A stretch of DNA of 34,818 bases from Bacteroidota bacterium (GTDB lineage: Bacteria; Bacteroidota; Bacteroidia; Cytophagales; Cyclobacteriaceae). The notes under the pieces are model-generated. The model worked only from the letters and a program-made list of their open reading frames with translations. It did no database searches and was not told the DNA's origin. A program made the translations under genes and the position numbers. The stretch spans positions 1 through 34,818 of the forward strand of contig JAEWLI010000187.1 of assembly GCA_023393375.1 (NCBI GenBank), in the 5' to 3' direction. Of the stretch, positions 24,881 through 32,309 are shown piece by piece (positions within the stretch are counted from its first letter, which is position 1; each line of letters opens with the position of its first letter).

Positions 24881-25162
24881 ATGGAAAAGCAAATAATAAT
24901 CGATCAATACTGTAATTCCTATTCAAAGGGACACGTTCATGCAAAGTTCCTTTTAATGGTGTATGTGAACGGAACCCTCGTATTCAGTAAAAATTTTTCC
25001 TATCTAAAGGATGCTGATAATTTGGGGTTCGACATGATAAAAGCCGCCGATTGGTATATTTTGGAAAAAGTACATAATGTCGATTACGAAATAATAGATT
25101 TATCAGACGGTAAGGTTGTGGGATCTCAAGGGACAACTGTTTTGTACCGCAAAAAATTTTAG
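24881..25162 (+). CDS. Small uncharacterised protein, 93 residues
   Basis: I do not recognise a family. The product looks like a compact alpha/beta domain: residues about 15-37 have the strand pattern GHVHAKFLLMVYVNGTLVFS, then a helical segment FDMIKAADWYILEKVH and a strand VDYEIIDLSDGKVV, and a basic end YRKKF. No signal peptide or membrane helix is visible. It stands alone and ends before a strong terminator. The ATG at 24881 is used. A different frame, 24784-24915 (43 codons), overlaps its first 12 codons and could encode a leader peptide. Confidence 0.75.
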   Translation: MEKQIIIDQYCNSYSKGHVHAKFLLMVYVNGTLVFSKNFSYLKDADNLGFDMIKAADWYILEKVHNVDYEIIDLSDGKVVGSQGTTVLYRKKF

Positions 25163-25186
25163 TTATACCGCGGCTAATCTAATTCC

Positions 25187-25217
25187 AAAAAAAAGCCCTA
25201 CGAGAGGGCTTTTATTT
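25187..25217. terminator. Bidirectional terminator between converging genes
   Basis: AAAAGCCCT (25191-25199), loop ACGAG and AGGGCTTTT (25205-25213) form a perfect 9-base stem with T-rich sequence on one side and A-rich on the other. It serves the 93-residue protein gene (+) and the zinc-ribbon protein gene (-), whose stop is at 25228. Confidence 0.92.
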
Positions 25218-25227
25218 AGTATAATTT

Positions 25228-25989
25228 TTATTGCATAGAAACTACTTTATCAGGTTGAGAATACTTAACTGAATGTAATTTTGCAATCCGAAATGATTTT
25301 CTTTCTTTGTGCTCGCAATAATCACATTTAAAAAACTTCATCAACTGTCCTTCTTTAGTATCACTTGGTGATTCCAGAATTTCTTCGCGCACTACTTTAA
25401 AGGTTTGATAGTTACATTCCGGGCAACGCAATGCATGTAGATGGCCAGAATATTTCTCGATTTTTGTATATCCTGTTTCTTCGTCTATCCATACATCATA
25501 ATCGACCGAAAATACATTTTCTTCTGCCTGCATCCCTTCATCAAGGTACACATCCTCTTCATCTTCTGAAAGAAGTTTCATTGCTTTGCCGCTTTTAGGT
25601 GAAGTTCTGGGAGTGTATCTCAGTTTTTTTAACCTTTTTTCTATATAAAAAGGATAATAAAATCGCAGGACATTGGATAAAACCACCCCAAGTATTAAGC
25701 CTACCATTACAGTTACAAAAATTCTCACGAAAAACCATATTACATCGCTTTCAAGGATAAATGTGTTGGAAAATGAGCCGGCAGCAACTATTAATACAAC
25801 CCCGGCATACCAAAGCACTTTTATCTCATAGAGATTAATGTAATCATACTTACTCTTCATATCGCGGGTAGCCATCAGCTTAACAACGTGGGCCAATAAT
25901 ATTACCAATGATACGCCTGCCAGAATGTAAGCAGCCATTCTGCCATACATGTTCCAGGTTTCTAGATTAATTAAATCATACGCTCCCAT
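25228..25989 (-). CDS. Membrane protein with C-terminal zinc ribbon, function unknown
   Basis: The 253-residue product has about three membrane helices (about 19-39, 58-76 and 85-108), then a positively charged segment (FYIEKRLKKLRYTPRTS, 115-130), an acidic linker (about 140-170) and a C-terminal zinc ribbon with CPEC (189-192) and CDYC (222-225). The helices plus the positive-inside pattern put the ribbon in the cytoplasm. I do not recognise a named family. Possible roles are binding nucleic acid or protein at the membrane. The upstream -7 element TATATTTG lies 99 bases before the ATG. It is a single-gene unit ending in the bidirectional terminator. Confidence 0.8.
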   Translation of the reverse strand: MGAYDLINLETWNMYGRMAAYILAGVSLVILLAHVVKLMATRDMKSKYDYINLYEIKVLWYAGVVLIVAAGSFSNTFILESDVIWFFVRIFVTVMVGLILGVVLSNVLRFYYPFYIEKRLKKLRYTPRTSPKSGKAMKLLSEDEEDVYLDEGMQAEENVFSVDYDVWIDEETGYTKIEKYSGHLHALRCPECNYQTFKVVREEILESPSDTKEGQLMKFFKCDYCEHKERKSFRIAKLHSVKYSQPDKVVSMQ

Positions 25990-26088
25990 AACTTTATTTC
26001 TTTATAAACAAGTAAATTGTTGATTCTTCCACTTTCTTTTTAAATAATTGCTGAATATACAAATTATTCAGAATATAATTAGTTAGAA

Positions 26089-26096
26089 CAAATATA
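26089..26096 (-). promoter_or_regulatory. Bacteroidota -7 promoter element for the zinc-ribbon protein gene
   Basis: The minus strand reads TATATTTG, an exact TAnnTTTG match, 99 bases upstream of the ATG at 25989. The dyad CTATTCCTT/AAGGAATAG lies immediately upstream (26098-26123), covering the -10 to -35 area, and could be an operator. Confidence 0.45.
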
Positions 26097-26097
26097 A

Positions 26098-26133
26098 CTA
26101 TTCCTTTCAAGTGTAAGGAATAGGGGTTTTTTT
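26098..26133 (+). terminator. Terminator-like hairpin without an upstream gene
   Basis: CTATTCCTT (26098-26106), an 8-base loop and AAGGAATAG (26115-26123) are followed by GGG and seven T on the plus strand. It looks like a rho-independent terminator, but no plus-strand gene precedes it. It may end a small RNA, or may act as a dyad for the minus-strand promoter. Confidence 0.5.
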
Positions 26134-26580
26134 ATCCATACACTAAACTTATATGAGGTGTATACTTAATAATAGGAAAATGTAACCACTATTGAGGTAA
26201 TAATTTTCTGAAAAAATACTTATACTTTAATGTAATAAAAAATTGCATAATGAAAAATACAACCATATAAAGGCTAAAGTGATATAAAGGTTATTCGGAT
26301 TTTGAAATGAAGATCTATAGGAGAAATTCTTTGTATTTTAGAAAGTGAATTAATTCCACTGACACCTGGCATAAAAAATATCCTGTAGTAGAAATATATA
26401 AAAAATCACATAGCAGCTCGCCAATCCCATACTGAATGTATATAACTTGTAGCAGTATTATGCATTCAGAATATTCATCACCAGAATAGGGAAAAAGGAA
26501 TTTCACAGAAACAATGGGTGTTATTGTCTGGCTACATGATTTTACAAAATCAATATATTATCATGGTTTTGTATGAAGAA

Positions 26581-27981
26581 TTAAATTCCTTTGAAAAGTT
26601 CAAATGTTTCGAAATAATTCGGGACTATAACGTTCCAGCCCAATTCCTGACGGATAGTTTTGGCAAAATTTTCACTTGCTTTTCGCTCCCCATGTACAAT
26701 AAAAGTATTTTTAGGGGAGCCCTCGAAGTTCTTCAACCATTGCATCAATTCCAGTTTATCTGCATGCGCAGAAAGGCCTTCTAAATGCCTAATATTACAT
26801 TTGACCTGGACTTCTTCCCCAAATATTTTTATTGTAGGCTCTCCATTAAGAATTCTTCTTCCTCTTGATCCTTCAGCCTGATATCCCACAAATAAAACTG
26901 TGTCATTCTCACGGGGTAACCGGTGAAATAAATGATGCATAATACGACCTCCTGTGCACATCCCACTTGCAGAAATAATAATAGCACCGCTTTTAATGCC
27001 GTTTATCTCTACCGACCGGTTTTGTTCCCTCACATACTGCATATTTTTATACTCAAAAATACGTCTCGTATTTCCCAGTTCATGATCACTGAGCTTATGA
27101 TATTTATAATTCCTTTTGTATACATCGGTCGCACTGATAGCCATCGGACTATCAATATACACAGGCATATCAGGAATTTGTCCTTCTTCCAACAACTCCT
27201 TTAAATAATAAATGATATGTTGGGTCCTGCCTATTGAAAATGCCGGTATCAATACACAACCTTTGTTCTCAAGGGCTTCTAAAATAAATTTCTTAAGCTC
27301 TTCCTTTGGTGAACCTTCAGGATTGTCCCTGTCGCCATAGGTAGACTCAACAAATAAAATATCTGCTTCTTTTATTATAGACGGATCTCTCAGAATTGGT
27401 TGATTATTTCTTCCCAAATCTCCCGAGAAAACAATTTTTTTCACTTGTTGATCCCCTTGTATTGTAAACTCCAGAATGGATGATCCCAACAAATGTCCGG
27501 CATCGTGAAACTTCACACTTATCTTATCGGTAAGGTTTACATCAACATCATATTCAAAAGATTTTACATATGGCAGTACCATCTTAGCATCTTCCACAGT
27601 GTATAAAGCTTGCGGGTTGGCATGTTTGGAATAACCTTTTTTCCTGGCAAAAAGAGCTTCTTCCTCCTGTAACTTTGCTGAATCCAGTAATATCAACTGC
27701 ATTAAATCTTCAGTAGCATTGCTACAATATACAGGACCAACATATCCTTCTTTAAACAGTTTTGGCAAATAACCAGTATGATCAAGATGGGCATGTGTAA
27801 GCACCACTTGATTGATGGTAAATATATCGATAGGGAATGCATCCCAGTTTCGTAATCGCAGATCTTTTAAACCTTGAAATAAACCACAATCCACCAAAAT
27901 CCTGTGGTCATCTACTTCAAGCAAAAACTTGGAACCGGTGACCGATTGGGCAGCGCCTAAAAACTTTACTCTTATATCCAT
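26581..27981 (-). CDS. MBL-fold RNA metallo-hydrolase with beta-CASP domain
   Basis: The 466-residue product belongs to the beta-CASP group of metallo-beta-lactamase proteins, related to CPSF-73/Ysh1 and bacterial RNases of that type. The N-terminus VKFLGAAQSVTGSKFLLE, the metal motif THAHLDHTG (His63, His65, Asp67, His68), HDAGHLLGSS and FSGDLGR are followed by the beta-CASP part (VESTYGDRDN, then VLIPAFSIGRTQHIIYYLKE and IIISASGMCTGGRIMHHL) and the C-terminal HLEGLSAHADKLEL with IVHGE. These are the complete set of metal-ligand motifs. The ATG at 27981 is used; the longer frame starts at a TTG next to a -7 element. It is divergent from moxR. Endonuclease activity is likely but substrate RNA is unknown. 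Confidence 0.94.
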   Translation of the reverse strand: MDIRVKFLGAAQSVTGSKFLLEVDDHRILVDCGLFQGLKDLRLRNWDAFPIDIFTINQVVLTHAHLDHTGYLPKLFKEGYVGPVYCSNATEDLMQLILLDSAKLQEEEALFARKKGYSKHANPQALYTVEDAKMVLPYVKSFEYDVDVNLTDKISVKFHDAGHLLGSSILEFTIQGDQQVKKIVFSGDLGRNNQPILRDPSIIKEADILFVESTYGDRDNPEGSPKEELKKFILEALENKGCVLIPAFSIGRTQHIIYYLKELLEEGQIPDMPVYIDSPMAISATDVYKRNYKYHKLSDHELGNTRRIFEYKNMQYVREQNRSVEINGIKSGAIIISASGMCTGGRIMHHLFHRLPRENDTVLFVGYQAEGSRGRRILNGEPTIKIFGEEVQVKCNIRHLEGLSAHADKLELMQWLKNFEGSPKNTFIVHGERKASENFAKTIRQELGWNVIVPNYFETFELFKGI

Positions 27982-28012
27982 TCTTTTATCAACAATTAAT
28001 TGGAAGGTCAAT

Positions 28013-28049
28013 CAAACATAAAGAATAAATAAATCACTTGTATAGTGAT
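28013..28049 (-). promoter_or_regulatory. Promoter with dyad upstream of the MBL-fold RNase gene
   Basis: On the minus strand TATGTTTG (28013-28020) matches TAnnTTTG and lies 31 bases before the ATG at 27981. The near-palindrome ATCACT-TGTAT-AGTGAT (28033-28049) lies 12 bases upstream, over the -33 area, and could be a regulator site. No clear -33 TTTG is present. Confidence 0.45.
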
Positions 28050-28239
28050 GTAATAAAACATTGTGATTTTAAATAAATAAAAAAGTCGACCTTACTTCCT
28101 AAACTATTATAGCATACTACAGTATAATGAGCATGACAATAATTATAAATGAAAATAGAAACTACTTCCCTGCTGATTAAAGAAATGTGGCATAATAGTA
28201 GAAATACATAAAAGTACTCCCATAATATAGCAAAATTCA

Positions 28240-28247
28240 TATTTTTG
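28240..28247 (+). promoter_or_regulatory. Bacteroidota -7 promoter element for moxR
   Basis: TATTTTTG is an exact TAnnTTTG match, 30 bases before the ATG at 28278. It supports that start over the TTG upstream at 28245, which lies in the element itself. Confidence 0.55.
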
Positions 28248-28277
28248 CGTTTTACTAAAAAAAATTGCCTAGCGAAT

Positions 28278-29267
28278 ATGGAACCGATCACAGTCCAGGA
28301 GCATAGAAAAGAACTCCGCAAAAAGATTTCTAACGTCTATGAAGAAATAGGAAAGGTAATAGTAGGTCAGGAACATATGATCAACCGATTGCTCATTGGA
28401 CTATTTACTCAGGGGCACGTATTATTGGAAGGTGTACCTGGATTGGCTAAAACCCTTACCATCAATACCCTTGCTAATGTATTGCACCTTGATTTCCAAA
28501 GAATCCAGTTTACTCCGGACCTGTTGCCAACCGATCTGATCGGCACGATGATCTATAATCAGAAAATGGGCACCTTTGAGGTGAAAAAAGGACCAATCTT
28601 TGCAAACTTTATACTTGCTGATGAGGTAAACCGTTCTCCTGCCAAAGTACAATCAGCTTTGCTTGAAGCCATGCAAGAAAAACAGGTAACCATTGGCGAA
28701 CATACCTATCCTCTTGATAAACCTTTTCTGGTATTAGCCACCCAAAATCCTGTAGAACAAGAGGGCACCTATCCACTTCCTGAAGCCCAGGTTGACCGGT
28801 TTATGATGAAGGTGTTTGTAGATTACCCTACTAAAGAGGAGGAATTGAAAATCATGCGCCGTATGTCGGATATGAACTTTGACGGCAGGATAAACACCGC
28901 TCTTACAAAAGAAGATATTTTCAAAATCAGGGATGAAATAAATCAAGTGAATATATCTGAATCACTTGAAAAATATATAATAGAATTAATCTTCGCTACC
29001 AGAAATCCGCGGGAATATAAATTGAATGATGAGGCCAATTATATCCAGTTTGGCGCCTCCCCGAGAGCATCTATCAATCTAAATCGTGCTGCTAAAGCAG
29101 TTGCCTATTTCGATGAAAGGGATTATGTGCTGCCGGAAGACATAAAAGATGTAGCTATAGATGTATTAAATCATCGCCTACTCTTAAATTATGAAGCCGA
29201 GGCAGATGATGTATCCACCAAAGAAATTATCAAGTCAGTTTTGAATAAAGTGCCTATAGCGATGTAA
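28278..29267 (+). CDS. MoxR family AAA+ ATPase
   Basis: MoxR ATPases act as chaperones that assemble or activate protein complexes, often with VWA-domain partners. The 329-residue product has Walker A GVPGLAKT (52-59), Walker B FILADEVNRS (111-120), ATQNPVEQEGTYPLPEAQVDRF with the sensor region, and the C-terminal GASPRASINLNRAAKA. The start at 28278 follows a -7 element. In Bacteroidota moxR often heads an operon with DUF58 and bat genes; here no such gene follows on this strand, and it ends 51 bases before the stop of a converging receptor gene. Confidence 0.95.
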   Translation: MEPITVQEHRKELRKKISNVYEEIGKVIVGQEHMINRLLIGLFTQGHVLLEGVPGLAKTLTINTLANVLHLDFQRIQFTPDLLPTDLIGTMIYNQKMGTFEVKKGPIFANFILADEVNRSPAKVQSALLEAMQEKQVTIGEHTYPLDKPFLVLATQNPVEQEGTYPLPEAQVDRFMMKVFVDYPTKEEELKIMRRMSDMNFDGRINTALTKEDIFKIRDEINQVNISESLEKYIIELIFATRNPREYKLNDEANYIQFGASPRASINLNRAAKAVAYFDERDYVLPEDIKDVAIDVLNHRLLLNYEAEADDVSTKEIIKSVLNKVPIAM

Positions 29268-29292
29268 TTGGCTGGTTATTTTAAACTTTTCG

Positions 29293-29322
29293 GTAAGGTG
29301 TTTGCCCAAACTCACACCTTAC
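29293..29322. repeat. Inverted repeat between moxR and the TonB-dependent receptor gene
   Basis: GTAAGGTGT (29293-29301) and ACACCTTAC (29314-29322) are perfect complements around a 12-base loop. The right arm covers the stop codon of the receptor gene. No T run follows on either strand, so it is not a typical terminator, though it may slow or end transcription in both directions. Confidence 0.6.
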
Positions 29323-32141
29323 TCAATTACATAACTAAACCCTAAGGAAAAAGTCCTTCCTAAGTTATACTGCTGGAATATATATTCTTTTCCTTTATAA
29401 ACCATGGCTTGCTTAAAATCCGGATTCAAAAGATTAGTTGCCCTTATCTTTAGCATTACCCGATCCCCAATTCCTTTACCAATGCTTAGGTCCAGATCGG
29501 GCTTTGGTTGTTCGTATACATAAGGCAGGATAGAGGAAACATAGGAAAGTCTCTCACCAAACACATTATAGGTTAAATTACCATTCCACTTGCTCTTCGA
29601 ATTGTTATAAGTAAGGTTGGCATTTATAATGTAGGGGGATTGGTTATACATTCTTCTCCTTGGCTCCGCTTCCGGAATAAAAACCCTTAATTGTTTTAAT
29701 TCACCCTCGTCAATATCTACCTCAGAATGAACCAGGGTAATATTAGCTCCTATTTTGAAGTCAGAAAGCACCTGAGAAATGAAGTCCAGGGATTTTCTTG
29801 CCTCGATTTCAATACCATATACAATGGCCTGATCAACATTCATATACTTAAACTCTCCATCTGTAGAACCACTTTCCGGCACAATGGCATTTTCGATGGG
29901 ATTCTTAAAGTTTTTATAAAAAGTACCCACAGAAAGGTATTCTTCAGGTCTGGGATAAAATTCCCACCTAAAGTCAAAATTATCGATTAGTGTACGCGCT
30001 AATTCCGGGTTACCTAACTGTATGTATCCACCTATAAAATCGAAAGTGGCTAATGGTGCAATTTCTCTAAAAGTTGGCCTGGCTAAGGTGCGCGTATAAG
30101 ACGCCCTTAAGTTCATATTATCTACGGGGCTGAATTTTAAACCCAAAGCGGGGAGGAAATCAGCCTCTTCAATTTTACCTTCAGTGCTATCGAAACTCTC
30201 GAGATGAATTTCTGTGATTTCCATTCGAATACCACCATTAACATGTAGTTTTTTTGACAAGAGCAGCTCGGTACTCAAATAACCAGCCGATACAATTTGA
30301 TCTGCATCATAATTATTTCTTAATTCCGTAGCATAGGTTAAGTAATGGCCAAGCTTCCCTTCTCCTCTTAACCCGAGATTTTGGTCACTTAAGAAAGCTT
30401 CCATATCTCCCGTAAAGGAAATGTTATTGGAGAGAAAATATTCGAACCTATCCTCTCTGAAAGATCTTGCTTTGGTAGTATAAGCACCCCCGAATTTAAT
30501 TTTTGCTTCACGGCCTCCCCAAGCTTTTATCGGAAGGATGAAATCTAAATGATTGTCATGGTTATTTTCTTCCAGGTTTCTGAAATATCGGGATGGCCTT
30601 CGAGCAGTTGCTGCATCAAATCCATATCGTATGCTACCATCTGGCTGAATATTAATATTGTTGGCAAAAAACCTAAGATCCGGCTCATCCTGATCTGATA
30701 AGGTATATGAACTAAGCCATTTAACAGATAAGTTGTTTAAGAAAGGTAAGGTATGTTCTCCCCCAACCTGAATATTCATCATGGAACGTTCTATATACCC
30801 CAAAGACCTGTTCTCAAACTGCCGATTAGGATTAATATCCGGTCTTGCCCTTACTCCATATTGATTTCTTGAAAAATTGGTTCCACTTTGATTATACAAT
30901 GTATTAATTTTTATTTTATTAAAATTATTGATCTTTAAAGTGGTGTTTAGCAGTCCGGAGAGCAGTACGTTTTCAGTTCCTCTAGCATCATCCAGCAACA
31001 TTTCAGGAATAAGCTGTTCAGCTCCCGCACCTGCACTGTAGCGTCCGGTAAAACCATTTTGGTAATACTCAAAATCCCTGTCATAGCTTATTGCTGACAC
31101 ATATCCGATCTTCGCATCACCAAACAAGTTATACTGGTTACCGATGGAAGCACTAAATCCATGATTTAAAAAAGGGGCGTTTTGCTCATTGTCAAAGCTG
31201 ACATGTTTGAATGATTTTGTGAGCCTGTCCAGTTCCTGGTTATCAATGTAGGGAGCAGGGAAATTGTTCGCGTTAAATCCATTTAAGGCTTCGGGCTTAG
31301 CACGGAGTCCATCATCAAATCCCAAAGGGTCAGTTTTACTTTTATTTGAAGTTAGAAATTGAGGATTGAAATTTGCCTGAGAGTTGTATCCCACCCCGCC
31401 TGAAAACTGTAAAGTAAAGCGGTCGGGAAAATCTTTGGTTACAACGTCTACTAAACCACCTGTAAAATTTCCTGGCAATTCAGGACTAAAAGTTTTGTAA
31501 ACTACAATATTATCGATGAGGTTACTGGGAAAAATATCCAATTGAACAGAATTTTTATTTGGATCAAGACCAGGAACAGTTGCGCCATTTAAATTAGTGA
31601 TGCTATATCTGTCTCCTAACCCTCTTACATAAATGTGTTTACCACCTTCTACTGAAACACCCGTTACTCTTCTGAGTGCTGCAGCCGCGTTGCCATCACC
31701 ATTTCTTGAAAACTGCTCAGCAGAAACTGCGTCCAACAATACCATTGATTTCTTTTGGGCAGTTAATAAAGCACTTTCACTATTTCTTAACAACTGGGCT
31801 TCTACCACAACTTCTTCCAACCCAAAACTCGCAGGTTGAAGCCGTACATTTAACACTACTGGATTTTTCTCATCTACCTCTACATTTTTGATAATGGTGG
31901 GTTCGTAGGAAACATAAGAGATTACTAGATTATAAGTGCCTGCTTGGAGACCGGTAATTGAAGCTTTCCCATCTAAATCAGTTACTGCCCCCGTAGTTGT
32001 TCCTTCTAAAACTACATTAGCACCAATTAATGCATCACCGTTTTCATCATCAAATACTACAACTCTAACCGTCCCTTGCGGAACAGTCCCCATAGAAGAT
32101 AGTATAAAAAGAAGTGTTAAAGAAATAATAAAATGTTTCAT
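29319..32141 (-). CDS. TonB-dependent receptor with carboxypeptidase-regulatory N-terminal domain
   Basis: This outer-membrane receptor takes up a substrate using energy from TonB. The 940-residue product has a signal peptide (about 1-20), an N-terminal carboxypeptidase-regulatory-like beta-sandwich (about 25-110; GTTTGAVTDLDGKASITGL), a plug domain (about 115-240; LLDAVSAEQFSRNGDGNAA, VYVRG-like HIYVRGLGDRYSI, and IPSNLIDNIVV-like DIFPSNLIDNIVVYKT) and a C-terminal 22-strand barrel, ending with YVIE. The start at 32141 is chosen because the upstream TTG at 32168 lies in a -7 element, and it gives the signal peptide. No TonB-box or SusD-like partner is evident; the neighbour upstream is a beta-helix lipoprotein. 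Substrate unknown. Confidence 0.93.
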   Translation of the reverse strand: MKHFIISLTLLFILSSMGTVPQGTVRVVVFDDENGDALIGANVVLEGTTTGAVTDLDGKASITGLQAGTYNLVISYVSYEPTIIKNVEVDEKNPVVLNVRLQPASFGLEEVVVEAQLLRNSESALLTAQKKSMVLLDAVSAEQFSRNGDGNAAAALRRVTGVSVEGGKHIYVRGLGDRYSITNLNGATVPGLDPNKNSVQLDIFPSNLIDNIVVYKTFSPELPGNFTGGLVDVVTKDFPDRFTLQFSGGVGYNSQANFNPQFLTSNKSKTDPLGFDDGLRAKPEALNGFNANNFPAPYIDNQELDRLTKSFKHVSFDNEQNAPFLNHGFSASIGNQYNLFGDAKIGYVSAISYDRDFEYYQNGFTGRYSAGAGAEQLIPEMLLDDARGTENVLLSGLLNTTLKINNFNKIKINTLYNQSGTNFSRNQYGVRARPDINPNRQFENRSLGYIERSMMNIQVGGEHTLPFLNNLSVKWLSSYTLSDQDEPDLRFFANNINIQPDGSIRYGFDAATARRPSRYFRNLEENNHDNHLDFILPIKAWGGREAKIKFGGAYTTKARSFREDRFEYFLSNNISFTGDMEAFLSDQNLGLRGEGKLGHYLTYATELRNNYDADQIVSAGYLSTELLLSKKLHVNGGIRMEITEIHLESFDSTEGKIEEADFLPALGLKFSPVDNMNLRASYTRTLARPTFREIAPLATFDFIGGYIQLGNPELARTLIDNFDFRWEFYPRPEEYLSVGTFYKNFKNPIENAIVPESGSTDGEFKYMNVDQAIVYGIEIEARKSLDFISQVLSDFKIGANITLVHSEVDIDEGELKQLRVFIPEAEPRRRMYNQSPYIINANLTYNNSKSKWNGNLTYNVFGERLSYVSSILPYVYEQPKPDLDLSIGKGIGDRVMLKIRATNLLNPDFKQAMVYKGKEYIFQQYNLGRTFSLGFSYVIE

Positions 32142-32165
32142 ATATTTAATTACCATTTTTTTATG

Positions 32166-32173
32166 CAAAATTA
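32166..32173 (-). promoter_or_regulatory. Bacteroidota -7 promoter element for the receptor gene
   Basis: The minus strand reads TAATTTTG, an exact TAnnTTTG match, 24 bases upstream of the ATG at 32141. Together with the terminator just upstream it suggests that the receptor has its own transcript. The long frame's TTG start at 32168 falls within this element. Confidence 0.55.
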
Positions 32174-32253
32174 GGTTTTAGACTGTTTGATTCGTGGTAA
32201 TTCGATTTATCAGTATGTTAATTTTCAATCTTTTATTAACAATTTCATAACAC

Positions 32254-32286
32254 AATAAAAAGGCTGCCCTTACAAAAAGCAGCCCT
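32254..32286 (-). terminator. Terminator after the beta-helix lipoprotein gene
   Basis: On the minus strand GGCTGC, an 11-base loop and GCAGCC are followed by a run of T (32262-32267 and 32279-32284 on the plus strand, with A at 32257-32261). It lies about 25 bases after the lipoprotein stop, between it and the receptor gene. Confidence 0.88.
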
Positions 32287-32309
32287 ATTTATTATTTTAA
32301 TTATTACTT

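Larger units (their letters stand above)
25990..26580. other. 591-base gap with several inverted repeats and no convincing gene
   Basis: No gene is convincing; a 63-residue minus frame at 26315-26506 has poor coding character. Visible structures are CTGAATA/TATTCAG (26051-26071), a terminator-like hairpin with T run (26098-26133), the palindromic TGATTTT-AC-AAAATCA (26537-26552) just beyond the RNase gene stop, and a spaced pair CTGAATG/CATTCAG in the region 26430-26470. The left 110 bases contain the promoter of the zinc-ribbon protein gene. A small RNA on the plus strand ending at 26133 is possible. Confidence 0.5.

Noticed and set aside
26315..26506. 63-residue minus-strand frame in the large gap
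   Set aside because: No recognisable motif, no promoter or terminator fits, and the gap is AT-rich enough to give such frames by chance.
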